From contig CALVUD010000002.1 of assembly GCA_944363505.1 (NCBI GenBank), positions 62,001-126,000 on the forward strand: DNA of 64,000 nt, given 5' to 3'. The translations under genes and the position numbers were made by a program. Position 1 is the first letter of the stretch. Each line of letters opens with the position of its first letter. This DNA comes from an uncultured Clostridia bacterium (lineage in GTDB: Bacteria; Bacillota; Clostridia; Christensenellales; DTU072). Below, one piece after another: positions 16,572-25,065 of the stretch. The notes beneath the pieces were generated by a model. That model ran no database searches. It saw only the letters and a list, made by a program, of their open reading frames with translations, and was not told the DNA's origin.

Positions 16572-18548
16572 TCAGCTAAGACTGATCTTATAAAGCTGTT
16601 TTGCGAGCGCGTACGCCAAAAGTTCGTCGCGCGACGCTTTCAGGTCCACGGCGTCGGCAAGTTCCTTGGCTTTCGCCATCATGTTCACGGAGATCGGCAC
16701 GCCTCCCCTGCCGCTTTGCTCCTCACCCAGCCATTCGCCCGCGCCGCGCAGTTCGAGGTCGCGTTCCGCGATGTTGAGTCCGTCCGTTTCCTCGGTCATT
16801 ATACGCAGTCTGACGATCTCGTCCTCGCTTTTTTCCGTATATAAAAAGCACATTCCCGCGCCGCCGTTCCTGCCTATTCTGCCACGCAGCTGATGCAGCG
16901 CCGCCAGTCCGAAGCGGTCGGCGTCGAAAACCGCCATGACCGAAGCGTTGGGCACGTCTATCCCGACCTCTATGACCGTAGTCGAAACCAGCACGGAAAT
17001 TTTACCCGAATAGAAGCCGTCCAACACTGCCTGCTTTTCCTCGGCTTTCATTTTCCCGTGTAAAAGCGCCGTTTCGATCCCGTCTCCGTACAGCGTGCAA
17101 AGTTCTTTATAAAGTTTTTGCACCGAAGCGCTCTCTATTCCCTCAATGTCGTAAATTTTGGGGGCGACGATATATGCCTGTTTGCCGTCAAGACATTCCT
17201 TACGGATGTATTCCAGCATGGCTTTTCTGTGTTTGGGAGTAACGACCGCGGTCGAAACGTTCCCGTAATACCGTCTGTCTACGTTCAGGATCTCCATATC
17301 GCCGAAAACGGTCAACCTCAGCGAGCGGGGGATCGGAGTGGCGGACAGAGTCAAAGTGTCCGCTGACCCGCTTTTGTTCAGGAGCGCCGTCCTTTCAGCC
17401 ACTCCGAAGCGGTGCTGTTCGTCTATGATAACCAAGGATAGCTTTTTAAACTCGACGCCCTTCGATATTACGGCGTGCGTGCCAATGATTATGTCTGCGG
17501 CGCCCAAAGCGATCGCCTGTAAGGCTTTCCTCTTGGCGTCGGCTTTCAGCCCCGCGGTCAATAACCTTACCTTTACGCCGAAAGGCTCCAGCAACTCCGA
17601 AAAAGTGCGGAAATGCTGTGCGGCGAGTATCTCCGTCGGCGCCATAAGCGCCGCCTGATAGCCGCATTTGACCGCAAAATAAGCCGCAAGCAGCGCGACC
17701 ACGGTCTTGCCGCTGCCGACGTCGCCCACTACCATGGCGTTAAGCGGCTTGTCGGAGCACATTCCGTCCAGGATCGAGGACAGAGATTCCTTTTGCGACG
17801 GAGTCAGCCTGAAAGGCAAAGCGTCCGTTACGGGATCTATGACGGATGTGTTTTCCGTATAGAAAGTAGTCCTGGCCCTGTTGCCTGCAACCAGTCTGTA
17901 TGCCGCTACGTCCTTTATTACGCGCTCGAGCTCTATACGCTCCTTGGCGGATTTTGCTTTTGCCACCGAGGTAGGAATATGCGCTTCCCGGACTGCTTCG
18001 GAAAGAGGAAAATCGTCCTTTTCGGCAGGGACCAGACTTTTTACGGTATAGCCTTTTGCTACCGCGTCGCGGACGGCTTCCGTAAACGTCGCCTGGGGAA
18101 CTATCCCCCTCAGCGCGTATATCGGCTTGATGCCGCGCTTGGTTTCGTCGTAAGCGTTCATATACGCGGGATTTATCAGTTCGAGCGTCCTGCCCTCTTT
18201 TTTCAGTTTACCGTAAACCCTTATTTCCGCACCCAAAAACACAGATTTTGAAACGTAATTTGCGTTATACCACGTCAATTTAAGCTTTTCGCCCGTCGCG
18301 GTAACCCCGCGCGCCCTGTACAGTTGCAGTCTGCCGCGCCTGACCGGTCGCGACGCATATTCCACGGTAACGACCGAAACGACGAAATCTCCGTTTTCCG
18401 CGCGCGACAAATCGCCGATCGCGTCCAGATCGACGTAATCGACGGGTGTTTTTTTCAAAAGCTCCTCTACGGAATTTATACCGAGCGCGGAAAGTTTTTC
18501 GAGCGTAACGGGACCTATGCCCTTAAGTTTCAGCAGTTCGTTCGCCAC
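16572..18548 (-). CDS. recG: ATP-dependent DNA helicase RecG
   Basis: The 658-residue protein has an N-terminal helix-hairpin-helix-like start (LKGIGPVTLEKLSALGI), the OB/wedge domain (50-130), then the superfamily 2 helicase core with Walker A GDVGSGKT (275-282), DEQHRFG (376-382), TLSATPIPRSL and the motif VI region QLRGRIGRNGG. RecG remodels stalled replication forks and branch-migrates Holliday junctions. The start is GTG at 18548, one nucleotide after the fakA stop and without its own Shine-Dalgarno, so it is probably translationally coupled. The order asp23-fakA-recG is conserved in Firmicutes. Confidence 0.97.
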   Translation of the reverse strand: MANELLKLKGIGPVTLEKLSALGINSVEELLKKTPVDYVDLDAIGDLSRAENGDFVVSVVTVEYASRPVRRGRLQLYRARGVTATGEKLKLTWYNANYVSKSVFLGAEIRVYGKLKKEGRTLELINPAYMNAYDETKRGIKPIYALRGIVPQATFTEAVRDAVAKGYTVKSLVPAEKDDFPLSEAVREAHIPTSVAKAKSAKERIELERVIKDVAAYRLVAGNRARTTFYTENTSVIDPVTDALPFRLTPSQKESLSSILDGMCSDKPLNAMVVGDVGSGKTVVALLAAYFAVKCGYQAALMAPTEILAAQHFRTFSELLEPFGVKVRLLTAGLKADAKRKALQAIALGAADIIIGTHAVISKGVEFKKLSLVIIDEQHRFGVAERTALLNKSGSADTLTLSATPIPRSLRLTVFGDMEILNVDRRYYGNVSTAVVTPKHRKAMLEYIRKECLDGKQAYIVAPKIYDIEGIESASVQKLYKELCTLYGDGIETALLHGKMKAEEKQAVLDGFYSGKISVLVSTTVIEVGIDVPNASVMAVFDADRFGLAALHQLRGRIGRNGGAGMCFLYTEKSEDEIVRLRIMTEETDGLNIAERDLELRGAGEWLGEEQSGRGGVPISVNMMAKAKELADAVDLKASRDELLAYALAKQLYKISLS

Positions 18549-18549
18549 G

Positions 18550-20172
18550 CTATTCTACCGAAATATAATAATAGTAATGCTGCTGACCGCCTTCGTAAAC
18601 CATTACGTCGTGGAAAGGATATTTTTCGGTCAGCTCCGCCGCAAGCTTATCGGCGTAATCCGCGGTAACCCCTTCGCCGTAGTACAGGGAAATCGACGCG
18701 GTATCGTCGTCAACCATTTTTTCAATGACCTCGGCGGTTACGCGGTTCACGTCGTCGCCTTTTGCCACGATTTTGTCGTAAATGCCTATGACGTCGCCGT
18801 TTTTGAGTTCGAAGCCGTCCATCTCGGTATCCCTGACGGAATGAGTTACCTGACCGCTCCTGACGTACTGAATGGAACGACGCATCATTTCCATGTTTTC
18901 CTCTTCGCCCGCCTCATGATTGAAATTAACCGCGGCGGCAATACCCTGAGGGATATTTTTTGTAGCTACGACTACCAATTTCGACTTTGTCAATTCCCTT
19001 GCCTGCTCAGCGGCAAGAACTATGTTTCCGTTATTCGGCAAGATGTAAACGGTGTCCGCTCCAACGGAATCGACCAGATCGACAATGTCCGAAACGGAGG
19101 GATTCATGGTCTGTCCGCCCTCCAATATCTTGTCGGTTTTCAATTCGCGGAATATTCTTGCTATACCATCGCCCGTACATATTGACACCAGCGCCGTCGG
19201 CATATGCTTTTCGGCGCTTTCGCGTTCCTTTTTGAGGGCGCGGTTTTGTTCCAGCATATTCTCTATCTTGGGACGGTCCAGTTCACCGAGCTGCAACGCG
19301 TAACCCAACGCTTTGTCGGGGTTATTTGTGTGAACGTGCACCTTTACCAGCGACAAATCGCCGACGACTATAACGGAATCGCCTATTTTGTTCAATTTGT
19401 CGCGGAGCTTGTCTATATCGGAAAGAGTCGTCTTTTTAAACAGATTTATTATGAAAAACTCGGTACAATACTGGAATTTGATGTCGTCGAGGTCGTGTGA
19501 GTCGTCGAACACGTCGGTTGCTTCACGCGATATTTCCTGCGGCTCGCGTTTTTCCATTTTGACGCCCGCGAGAACGTTGTACATACCTTCCAGTATCAGC
19601 AACAATCCTCTGCCGCCCGCGTCCACGACACCCGCCTTTTTCAGTACGGGCAAAAGATCCGGCGTTTTTTGAAGTATTTCTTCGCCCTTATGCAAAATCA
19701 GTTTAAAAAACTCTAAAAAATCGCTTTTCTTTGTAGAAATACGCATCGCGTAGTCGCTTACAAGCCTTACAACGGTCAGGATCGTACCCTCTTTGGGATG
19801 CGAAACCACGTCGTATGCGGTATTTGAACCGGCTTTCAGCGCGCGTGCGAAGACCTTTGTAGTAACTTCGCCCACTTCCTGCATCACCACGCTCATGCCC
19901 TTGAAAATCTGACTGAGAATGACCCCGGAATTGCCTCTTGCGCCGTTCAACGCGCCCTTTGCAAGCGCCGAACAAACCAAATCCATCCTGTTCTCGGTTA
20001 CGGAATCGATTTCCCTGACGGAACTGGACATGGTCATAGTCATATTCGTGCCCGTATCTCCGTCGGGAACGGGAAACACGTTCAGACTGTTTACGTATTC
20101 TTTATTGTTCTCCAGATTCAACGCTCCGCCTTTGAACAGCTCGCGTATGTCCTGTGTGTTTAAGCCTGTCAT
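18550..20172 (-). CDS. fakA: Fatty acid kinase subunit FakA (YloV/DAK2-domain protein)
   Basis: The protein has 540 residues. The N-terminal DhaL/DAK2 kinase domain shows NVFPVPDGDTGTNMTMTM, the Asp-rich ATP/Mg site, and GARGNSGVILSQI. The C-terminal FakA-specific domain follows the linker region near DVVDLVDSVGADTVYILPNN. FakA phosphorylates acyl chains presented by a FakB partner, feeding exogenous fatty acids into phospholipids. No fakB (DegV-like) gene is in the window. It lies between asp23 and recG in the conserved Firmicute order. The Shine-Dalgarno is weak. Confidence 0.94.
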   Translation of the reverse strand: MTGLNTQDIRELFKGGALNLENNKEYVNSLNVFPVPDGDTGTNMTMTMSSSVREIDSVTENRMDLVCSALAKGALNGARGNSGVILSQIFKGMSVVMQEVGEVTTKVFARALKAGSNTAYDVVSHPKEGTILTVVRLVSDYAMRISTKKSDFLEFFKLILHKGEEILQKTPDLLPVLKKAGVVDAGGRGLLLILEGMYNVLAGVKMEKREPQEISREATDVFDDSHDLDDIKFQYCTEFFIINLFKKTTLSDIDKLRDKLNKIGDSVIVVGDLSLVKVHVHTNNPDKALGYALQLGELDRPKIENMLEQNRALKKERESAEKHMPTALVSICTGDGIARIFRELKTDKILEGGQTMNPSVSDIVDLVDSVGADTVYILPNNGNIVLAAEQARELTKSKLVVVATKNIPQGIAAAVNFNHEAGEEENMEMMRRSIQYVRSGQVTHSVRDTEMDGFELKNGDVIGIYDKIVAKGDDVNRVTAEVIEKMVDDDTASISLYYGEGVTADYADKLAAELTEKYPFHDVMVYEGGQQHYYYYISVE

Positions 20173-20204
20173 TTAGATCCCATAAGCCTTGCGGCCCGTC
20201 GTTA

Positions 20205-20564
20205 CTATAACTTCACCCCTACGACGTGGATATCTACGCTCTTTACTCTCATCCCGGTCATATGTTCGACGTTGTACTCAACGCTCGACCTAAGACTCTC
20301 CGTAACGGCGTCGCGGTTGACGCCGTCTTTCAATATTACGTACAGTTCCACGAAAATGCGGTTATCCATCGTTATGATCTTAACGCCTTTTCCCTTAGGA
20401 ACTTTATTAAAAAGCGCCATTATGCTGTCGCTCAAACGACGACTGGCAAGCTCAACGACCCCGTAACAGTCCAGCGTTATTCTGCTGACCATGACGGCAA
20501 CGGCTTCGTCGCTTATATTTATATTTCCGTATCCGTTTGTTGTTGTGAGCGCCATATTCTCCAC
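20205..20564 (-). CDS. Asp23/Gls24 family envelope stress protein (YloU)
   Basis: The 119-residue protein has the DUF322 fold pattern: GYGNINISDEAVAVMVSRITLDCYGVVEL, then the central beta-strands KGVKIITMDNRIFVELYVILKDGVN and a C-terminal VEHMTGMRVKSVDIHVVGV. YloU-type members form envelope-associated complexes and precede fakA in most Firmicutes. The start is uncertain: GTG at 20564 or the ATG three codons later, which has GGAG only 3 nt upstream. It opens the asp23-fakA-recG unit and is divergent from rpmB. Confidence 0.92.
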   Translation of the reverse strand: MENMALTTTNGYGNINISDEAVAVMVSRITLDCYGVVELASRRLSDSIMALFNKVPKGKGVKIITMDNRIFVELYVILKDGVNRDAVTESLRSSVEYNVEHMTGMRVKSVDIHVVGVKL

Positions 20565-20603
20565 GTCGGCCCGTCGCGCACACGCACGCGGGCATTATGA
20601 TAT

Positions 20604-20635
20604 ATTATAATATAATAAAAACTGCGATATTGCAA
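20604..20635 (-). promoter_or_regulatory. Likely sigma-A promoter of asp23-fakA-recG
   Basis: TTGCAA (20630-20635) is followed on the minus strand by TATTAT at 17 nt (20607-20612) and by TATAAT at 20 nt (20604-20609). The spacing favours TATTAT, the sequence favours TATAAT. Confidence 0.55.
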
Positions 20636-20748
20636 GCAAATAAAGCAATTCTTCTGCGTGCGCGCTTTGCCGGCATGCAGAAACCGCCGAAAAAGGCGTA
20701 CTTACGGAAAAATATTGTGCTGCCGCCGCATAAAGTTATTCAAAATCG

Positions 20749-20777
20749 TTTACAAACGTAGAAATATTATGTATAAT
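20749..20777 (+). promoter_or_regulatory. Sigma-A promoter of rpmB
   Basis: TTTACA (20749-20754), a 17-nt spacer and TATAAT (20772-20777) give one mismatch to consensus. The leader is about 27 nt and contains GGGAGG before the ATG. Confidence 0.88.
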
Positions 20778-20810
20778 AGCAAAGCGCGAAAAACACACGG
20801 GAGGTAAAAC

Positions 20811-20996
20811 ATGTCTAAAGTATGCAGCATCTGCGGAAAAGGAACTATGTCGGGCAACAAGGTCAGCCACAGTAATATCAAAACGAGAAGGAGCTGGACC
20901 GCAAACGTTCAGAAGGTCGATATCGAGATCGACGGCAAAATGCAAAACGCCTACGTTTGCACCCGTTGCCTGCGCACGCTGAAAAAGGAAAAATAA
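20811..20996 (+). CDS. rpmB: 50S ribosomal protein L28, zinc-binding form
   Basis: The 61-residue protein is L28 (SHSNIKTRRSWTANVQKV core). Cys5, Cys8, Cys50 and Cys53 form two CxxC pairs, so this is the zinc-ribbon (C+) version. In bacteria with both forms the zinc-free paralogue replaces it under zinc limitation; no second copy is seen here. It has its own promoter and terminator. It lies between asp23 and spoVM, as in Bacillus, but is oriented opposite to the flanking operons. Confidence 0.97.
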   Translation: MSKVCSICGKGTMSGNKVSHSNIKTRRSWTANVQKVDIEIDGKMQNAYVCTRCLRTLKKEK

Positions 20997-21022
20997 TATT
21001 TCCCCTGCCAAAAACGAATTTA

Positions 21023-21050
21023 ACAGCGCGACGACGCGCTGTTTTTTCTT
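21023..21050 (+). terminator. Intrinsic terminator of rpmB
   Basis: The 8-bp stem ACAGCGCG/CGCGCTGT (21023-21030 with 21035-21042, loop ACGA) is followed by TTTTTTCTT. It separates rpmB from spoVM, so spoVM needs its own promoter. Confidence 0.92.
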
Positions 21051-21110
21051 GTATAAATAATTCCGTAACGGCACAAAGCGCTTCCGCATATATTGCAAAC
21101 GGGAGCGAAT

Positions 21111-21194
21111 ATGAAAATAGTCTGTATTAAATTGCCTGCATTTATCGGAAAACTGTTAAAACCCGTATTGGGGCTGTTGTGTAAAAACTCCTGA
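21111..21194 (+). CDS. spoVM: Stage V sporulation protein M, 27-residue membrane-curvature peptide
   Basis: The ATG is preceded by GGGAG at 5-6 nt and opens a 27-codon frame starting MKIVCIKLPAFIGK and ending in TGA. It matches Bacillus subtilis SpoVM (MKFYTIKLPKFLGG...) at Met1, Lys2, Ile6, Lys7, Leu8, Pro9, Phe11 and Gly13, and has the same amphipathic-helix character and length (26 in Bacillus). Pro9 is important for its preference for convex membrane. SpoVM marks the forespore outer surface and anchors SpoIVA for coat assembly. The position between rpe and rpmB is exactly that of Bacillus, although thiN is missing. It lies after the rpmB terminator, as expected for a sporulation-specific transcript. 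I could not identify a clear sigma-E promoter. Confidence 0.88.
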   Translation: MKIVCIKLPAFIGKLLKPVLGLLCKNS

Positions 21195-21222
21195 AAAAAA
21201 CGGGACCCCTCCAAGGGTCCCG
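21194..21222 (-). terminator. Intrinsic terminator of the rpe-containing operon
   Basis: On the minus strand the 8-bp stem CGGGACCC/GGGTCCCG (21215-21222 with 21201-21208, 6-nt loop) is followed by TTTTTTT reaching to 21194. It ends the yicC-to-rpe operon; the T-run abuts the spoVM stop codon on the other strand. Confidence 0.93.
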
Positions 21223-21241
21223 AAACCGGTTGCTGATCCGC

Positions 21242-21892
21242 TCAGCCTCTTAGCGCGTTCACGACACCTGCCGGATCCGAGGCGTTGAATACGGCGGAAC
21301 CCGCCACTATCATGTCCACGCCCGCTTCGCGGCATGTCGCGGCGTTCGCGGCGCCGACGCCGCCGTCGATTTCTATTATTACGTCAAGCCCGTTTTCCAG
21401 GATATACTTTTTCCCGCGCCTGACGGTATCCAAAGTCTCGGGAATGAATTTCTGACCGCCCAGACCCGCAAAAACGCTCATGACCAACAACACGTCGCAT
21501 TTGTGAAGGAGTCGGATATAGTCTTCGAGCCTTACGTCGGGGTTAATGACTATGCCGCGCTTTACTCCGCGTTCCCCGAGCATATCCAGCGCCCTCTCGG
21601 GATCCCGGGAGGCGTCGGGGTGAAAAGTTACTATATCCGCGCCCGCGCTTACGAATTCGTCCAGATACCTTTCGGGTTCGGTTATCATCAGATGCACGTC
21701 CAAAGGCAAGGGCGAAATACGCTTAATAGCCTTTATCATAGGCATTCCGAAAGTCAGGTTCTTGACGTAAACGCCGTCCATGACGTCGCAATGCACATAA
21801 TCAGCCCCCCATTCGGCAAGGCGTTTTACGTCGCGCTCCAGATTTACGAAGTCGGCTGAAAGTATCGACGGGGAAACGAGTGCTTTAGTCAT
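21242..21892 (-). CDS. rpe: Ribulose-phosphate 3-epimerase
   Basis: The 216-residue TIM barrel has the family signatures VSPSILSADFVNLERDV, HCDVMDGVYVKNLTFG, HLMITEPERYLDEF and the phosphate-binding EIDGGVGAANA and VAGSAVFNA near the C-terminus. It interconverts ribulose-5-phosphate and xylulose-5-phosphate in the pentose phosphate pathway. AAGGAG precedes the ATG and the start overlaps the end of rsgA by 8 nt. It is the last gene of the long operon, followed by a strong terminator. Confidence 0.97.
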   Translation of the reverse strand: MTKALVSPSILSADFVNLERDVKRLAEWGADYVHCDVMDGVYVKNLTFGMPMIKAIKRISPLPLDVHLMITEPERYLDEFVSAGADIVTFHPDASRDPERALDMLGERGVKRGIVINPDVRLEDYIRLLHKCDVLLVMSVFAGLGGQKFIPETLDTVRRGKKYILENGLDVIIEIDGGVGAANAATCREAGVDMIVAGSAVFNASDPAGVVNALRG

Positions 21893-22766
21893 ACGATTTT
21901 CTCCTTTCGTTTTTGAGTTCGTTGTATATTTCCAGATACCTTAAGTACCTCGCTTTGTCGACTCTTCCCTCATCCACCGCTTTTTTGACGGCGCAGTCGG
22001 GTTCGTTGACGTGCGAGCACGCGCTGAAGCGGCACTCTCCCGCCAGCGGCAGAAAATCTTCATAATAATACTTTAACTCATCCGGCTCCAGGTTGACAAG
22101 AGTCAACATGCTGAAACCGCATGTATCCATGATCTTTCCGCCCCACGCTTCGTATATTTCGACGTGCCGCGTGGTATTTTTTCCGCGCTTTATTTTTTTT
22201 GACAGCCCGTCCGTCTTCAATCCCGCGTCGAGTATAGCGTTCATGAGACTGGTTTTCCCGACGGCGCTTTGTCCCGCAAGACACACCGTTTTTCCCTCGA
22301 TTTCCCGCCTTAATTCCTCAAAGCCGCTCTTTTCCAGAGCGGAAACCGCAATACAGTCAATAAAAGAGTCGTATGCCGAAAACAGTTTTTCGATCTCGCC
22401 ACCGGCGGCGAGTTCGCGTTTGTTGTAAACAAGAACGGGCTTTATGCCCTCGATAAAGCAGTTGACGATGATTTTGTCCGCGAGGATCATGTCGGGAACG
22501 GGTTCCTTTGCGACGACGATGAGCGCGGAATCGATATTGCTGACGAATGGTCTGAGCAAGGAATTTCTCCTCGGAAGCACCTCGTTTATCACCATGAATC
22601 CTTTTTCGGAAACGACCTTTACAATGTCTCCCACGCAGACGGACTGACCTTTGACGCGGAATCTGCCGCGAGCCTTTGCTCTGAAAGTTCCTTCCTCCGA
22701 AGAAACGGTGTACAGGTCCGATACTATTTTAGTCACCGTCGCGGTGATACAGCTCCCGTTACGCAT
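21885..22766 (-). CDS. rsgA: Ribosome small-subunit-dependent GTPase RsgA (CpgA/YloQ)
   Basis: The 293-residue circularly permuted GTPase has an N-terminal OB fold (1-70), the NKRE G4 motif (115-118) before the P-loop GQSAVGKT (165-172), DTCGF (214-218) as G3, and a C-terminal zinc motif with Cys245, Cys250, His252 and Cys258. It assists late 30S maturation. The start overlaps the end of rlmN by 8 nt. In Bacillus and most relatives prpC and prkC lie between rlmN and rsgA; here the overlap leaves no room for them. Confidence 0.97.
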   Translation of the reverse strand: MRNGSCITATVTKIVSDLYTVSSEEGTFRAKARGRFRVKGQSVCVGDIVKVVSEKGFMVINEVLPRRNSLLRPFVSNIDSALIVVAKEPVPDMILADKIIVNCFIEGIKPVLVYNKRELAAGGEIEKLFSAYDSFIDCIAVSALEKSGFEELRREIEGKTVCLAGQSAVGKTSLMNAILDAGLKTDGLSKKIKRGKNTTRHVEIYEAWGGKIMDTCGFSMLTLVNLEPDELKYYYEDFLPLAGECRFSACSHVNEPDCAVKKAVDEGRVDKARYLRYLEIYNELKNERRKSYD

Positions 22767-23853
22767 CCGAAACGTCCTTTTTATCCGTATCGGCGCGGCG
22801 TTCCGAAGCGCCGGCGATATCGTGTTCTCTTAAATATTTTATCCTGAGTTGTCCGCATGCGCCCTCTATGTCGGCGCCCATGCTGCGACGCAGCGTACAG
22901 CTTACCCCGCGTTTTTTCAGTTCCGACATGAATCTCTCGATTTCGGCGCGGTTCAGTCCGCGCATACCTCGCTCCTTGACAAAATTCAGATTTATCAGAT
23001 TGACGTGCGCGTTTTTCCCTTTCAACAGCGCGGCAAGCTCCGCCGCGGAAGCCGCGTCGGAATTATGCCGTCCGAGGGCGTATTCGAATATCACGCGTCT
23101 GCCGCTTTTTTTGAAATAATAATCTGCCGCCTCCATCACGGAAGCTATGGGATTCGAGCGGTTTACGGGCATTATCGCGGAGCGTTTCTCGTCGGTCGCG
23201 GCATGGAGCGAAACGGACAAAACGACGCCCAATCCCGTATTTGCAAGATCCTTTATCTTTTGAGAAAGCCCCGAAGTGGAGAGCGAAACGTTCCTCAGAC
23301 TTATATTCAGACCCTTTCCGTCGTTGATTTCTTTTAAAAACTTTACTACGTTGTCGAAATTGTCTAAAGGCTCTCCCGAGCCCATCAAAACTATATTCGT
23401 AACGGCGCGCTTAATCGAATTACCGCCGTGCAAGGCGTTGACGGCGGCTACTTCGGAAAGCATTTCGCCCGAACTCAGATTCCTTTTCAGTCCGTTTAGA
23501 CCGCTGGCACAGAACTTACAACCCATTCTGCACCCAACCTGCGTGGAAATGCAAAGGGTATTGCCGTAATCGTGCGGCATGAATACCCCCTCGACCACGT
23601 TACCGTCGGTCATGGCGAACAGATATTTCTCCGCGCCGTCCCTGCCGCAGATACGCTCGACGATCTCGGAGGCTTTCGCGACGTACTCCGACTCGAAAGC
23701 GGAAATAAGTTTTTTGGGAAGATTCGTGGCAGAGGAATAATCGCGGTTTGAAATCTTAAGCGCGTTCAGCTGGTCCGCGCGATAGGACTCGAAGCCCTTT
23801 TCGGCGACTGCTTTCGAAAGTTCCGCGTAACTTAGGTCCTGTAAAAGCTTCAT
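22759..23853 (-). CDS. rlmN: Dual-specificity radical SAM methyltransferase RlmN
   Basis: The 364-residue radical SAM enzyme has CRMGCKFC (Cys108, Cys112, Cys115) binding the 4Fe-4S cluster, NIVLMGSGEPLDNFDNV and the late CTLRRSMGADIEGACGQL segment containing the second catalytic Cys. It makes m2A2503 in 23S rRNA and m2A37 in some tRNAs. The reading runs about 15-20 residues beyond the usual C-terminus (acidic and basic tail after KYLREHD). GGAGAG precedes the ATG, which overlaps the rsmB stop by 4 nt. Confidence 0.96.
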   Translation of the reverse strand: MKLLQDLSYAELSKAVAEKGFESYRADQLNALKISNRDYSSATNLPKKLISAFESEYVAKASEIVERICGRDGAEKYLFAMTDGNVVEGVFMPHDYGNTLCISTQVGCRMGCKFCASGLNGLKRNLSSGEMLSEVAAVNALHGGNSIKRAVTNIVLMGSGEPLDNFDNVVKFLKEINDGKGLNISLRNVSLSTSGLSQKIKDLANTGLGVVLSVSLHAATDEKRSAIMPVNRSNPIASVMEAADYYFKKSGRRVIFEYALGRHNSDAASAAELAALLKGKNAHVNLINLNFVKERGMRGLNRAEIERFMSELKKRGVSCTLRRSMGADIEGACGQLRIKYLREHDIAGASERRADTDKKDVSDA

Positions 23854-25064
23854 ATTCTCTCCAAAACGGACACAAAGAATCCGTCCATGATTTCGTCGGG
23901 GTATATATATCTGCCGAAAAGCGAATCTTCCGTAGGATTTGCGACTCTAAAGCCGACGTTTTCCGAAACGAATTCACGTATACGGTTTTCGGTTTCGTCT
24001 TTAAGCGGCGTACAGGTGGAATACACGAGTTTGCCGCCCTGGGCGACGTATCTTGAAGCTACTTTCAGGATTGCCGCCTGCACCCGACACAGCTTAACAA
24101 AATCGTTTTCCGTTTTATTCAGCGTTATGTCCGGTCTCGTCGATACGACTCCAAGCCCCGAACAGGGCACGTCCGCGAGCACGCAATCGAACGCTTCCGA
24201 ATAGTTTTCGTTATAAACCGTAGCGTCGGCTACCTTTGTCGTCAATTTGACACCCATACGCTCGGCATAAGAACGTATCAGATCAACTCGGTGCGGATAA
24301 ATGTCCGAAGCCGTAACCTCTGCGCCCGACTGCGCCGCAAAAACGGCCTTCCCGCCCGGCGCCGCACATACGTCCAACAGCTTTTTCCCGTTCAGGTCTC
24401 CGAACGCTTTCACGCACTCGATAGAGGACGGCGACTGGAAAGTTATGACTCCCTCTGCGTTAAGCTTTTCCAGCTCGGGACACGCGCTTGCGACATAGCC
24501 GCCTACGGGAGAAGCTTTCGCGTCGGCAACCGAAGAGAGCACCCTTTCGACGTCGGATAAGCGACCTATTCTGAAATGAACTTTGTCTTTTTGAACGGGA
24601 AGCAGAAACAGCGCGGGATCGAAGCCGTCCGAACGCAGTTTTTCTATTATAAAGTTCGGCGCGTTGTATTTTATTTTTTCGTATTCATTACCTGATTCGG
24701 GCAAAACCACCTTGCCGGCGGCGACGTTTTTCAAAACGGCGTTCACGAATCCTCTGACGCCCGAACCGAATATCTTCCCCGCCGTATCCACGGCGGCGTC
24801 GACTACCGCATAAGCGGGCATACGCATGTGCCCGATCATATAAACGCATTCGTACAATAACGATTTAAGCGCGGGTTTAACGGAGCGCGCGAGCTTCGAA
24901 ATGATATACTCGCATTCGTAATAGCGCTCGACAGTACCGTAAACGATGCCTGTCATAAGCTGCTTTTCGGTACATTCGGCTTTTTTTATCGCGATATTGA
25001 CGAAGGCGCCCTTTCTGAAGACGTCGTCCAAAACCGAATATGCCTTTTCCATAGCTTCGAGCAT
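23850..25064 (-). CDS. rsmB: 16S rRNA (cytosine-967-C5)-methyltransferase RsmB
   Basis: The 404-residue protein has the N-terminal NusB-like domain (1-125), then the Fmu/Nol1 Rossmann methyltransferase with SAM-binding CAAPGGK (233-239), DVPCSGLG (298-305) and the catalytic STCT (Cys351). It methylates C967 of 16S rRNA. It lies between fmt and rlmN in the conserved order, with 1 nt from the fmt stop and a 4-nt overlap with rlmN. The Shine-Dalgarno is weak, consistent with translational coupling. Confidence 0.95.
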   Translation of the reverse strand: MLEAMEKAYSVLDDVFRKGAFVNIAIKKAECTEKQLMTGIVYGTVERYYECEYIISKLARSVKPALKSLLYECVYMIGHMRMPAYAVVDAAVDTAGKIFGSGVRGFVNAVLKNVAAGKVVLPESGNEYEKIKYNAPNFIIEKLRSDGFDPALFLLPVQKDKVHFRIGRLSDVERVLSSVADAKASPVGGYVASACPELEKLNAEGVITFQSPSSIECVKAFGDLNGKKLLDVCAAPGGKAVFAAQSGAEVTASDIYPHRVDLIRSYAERMGVKLTTKVADATVYNENYSEAFDCVLADVPCSGLGVVSTRPDITLNKTENDFVKLCRVQAAILKVASRYVAQGGKLVYSTCTPLKDETENRIREFVSENVGFRVANPTEDSLFGRYIYPDEIMDGFFVSVLERI

Positions 25065-25065
25065 T

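Noticed and set aside
21087..21094. Sigma-E -10 element upstream of spoVM
   Set aside because: CATATATT resembles the element, but no matching -35 is found at the expected distance.
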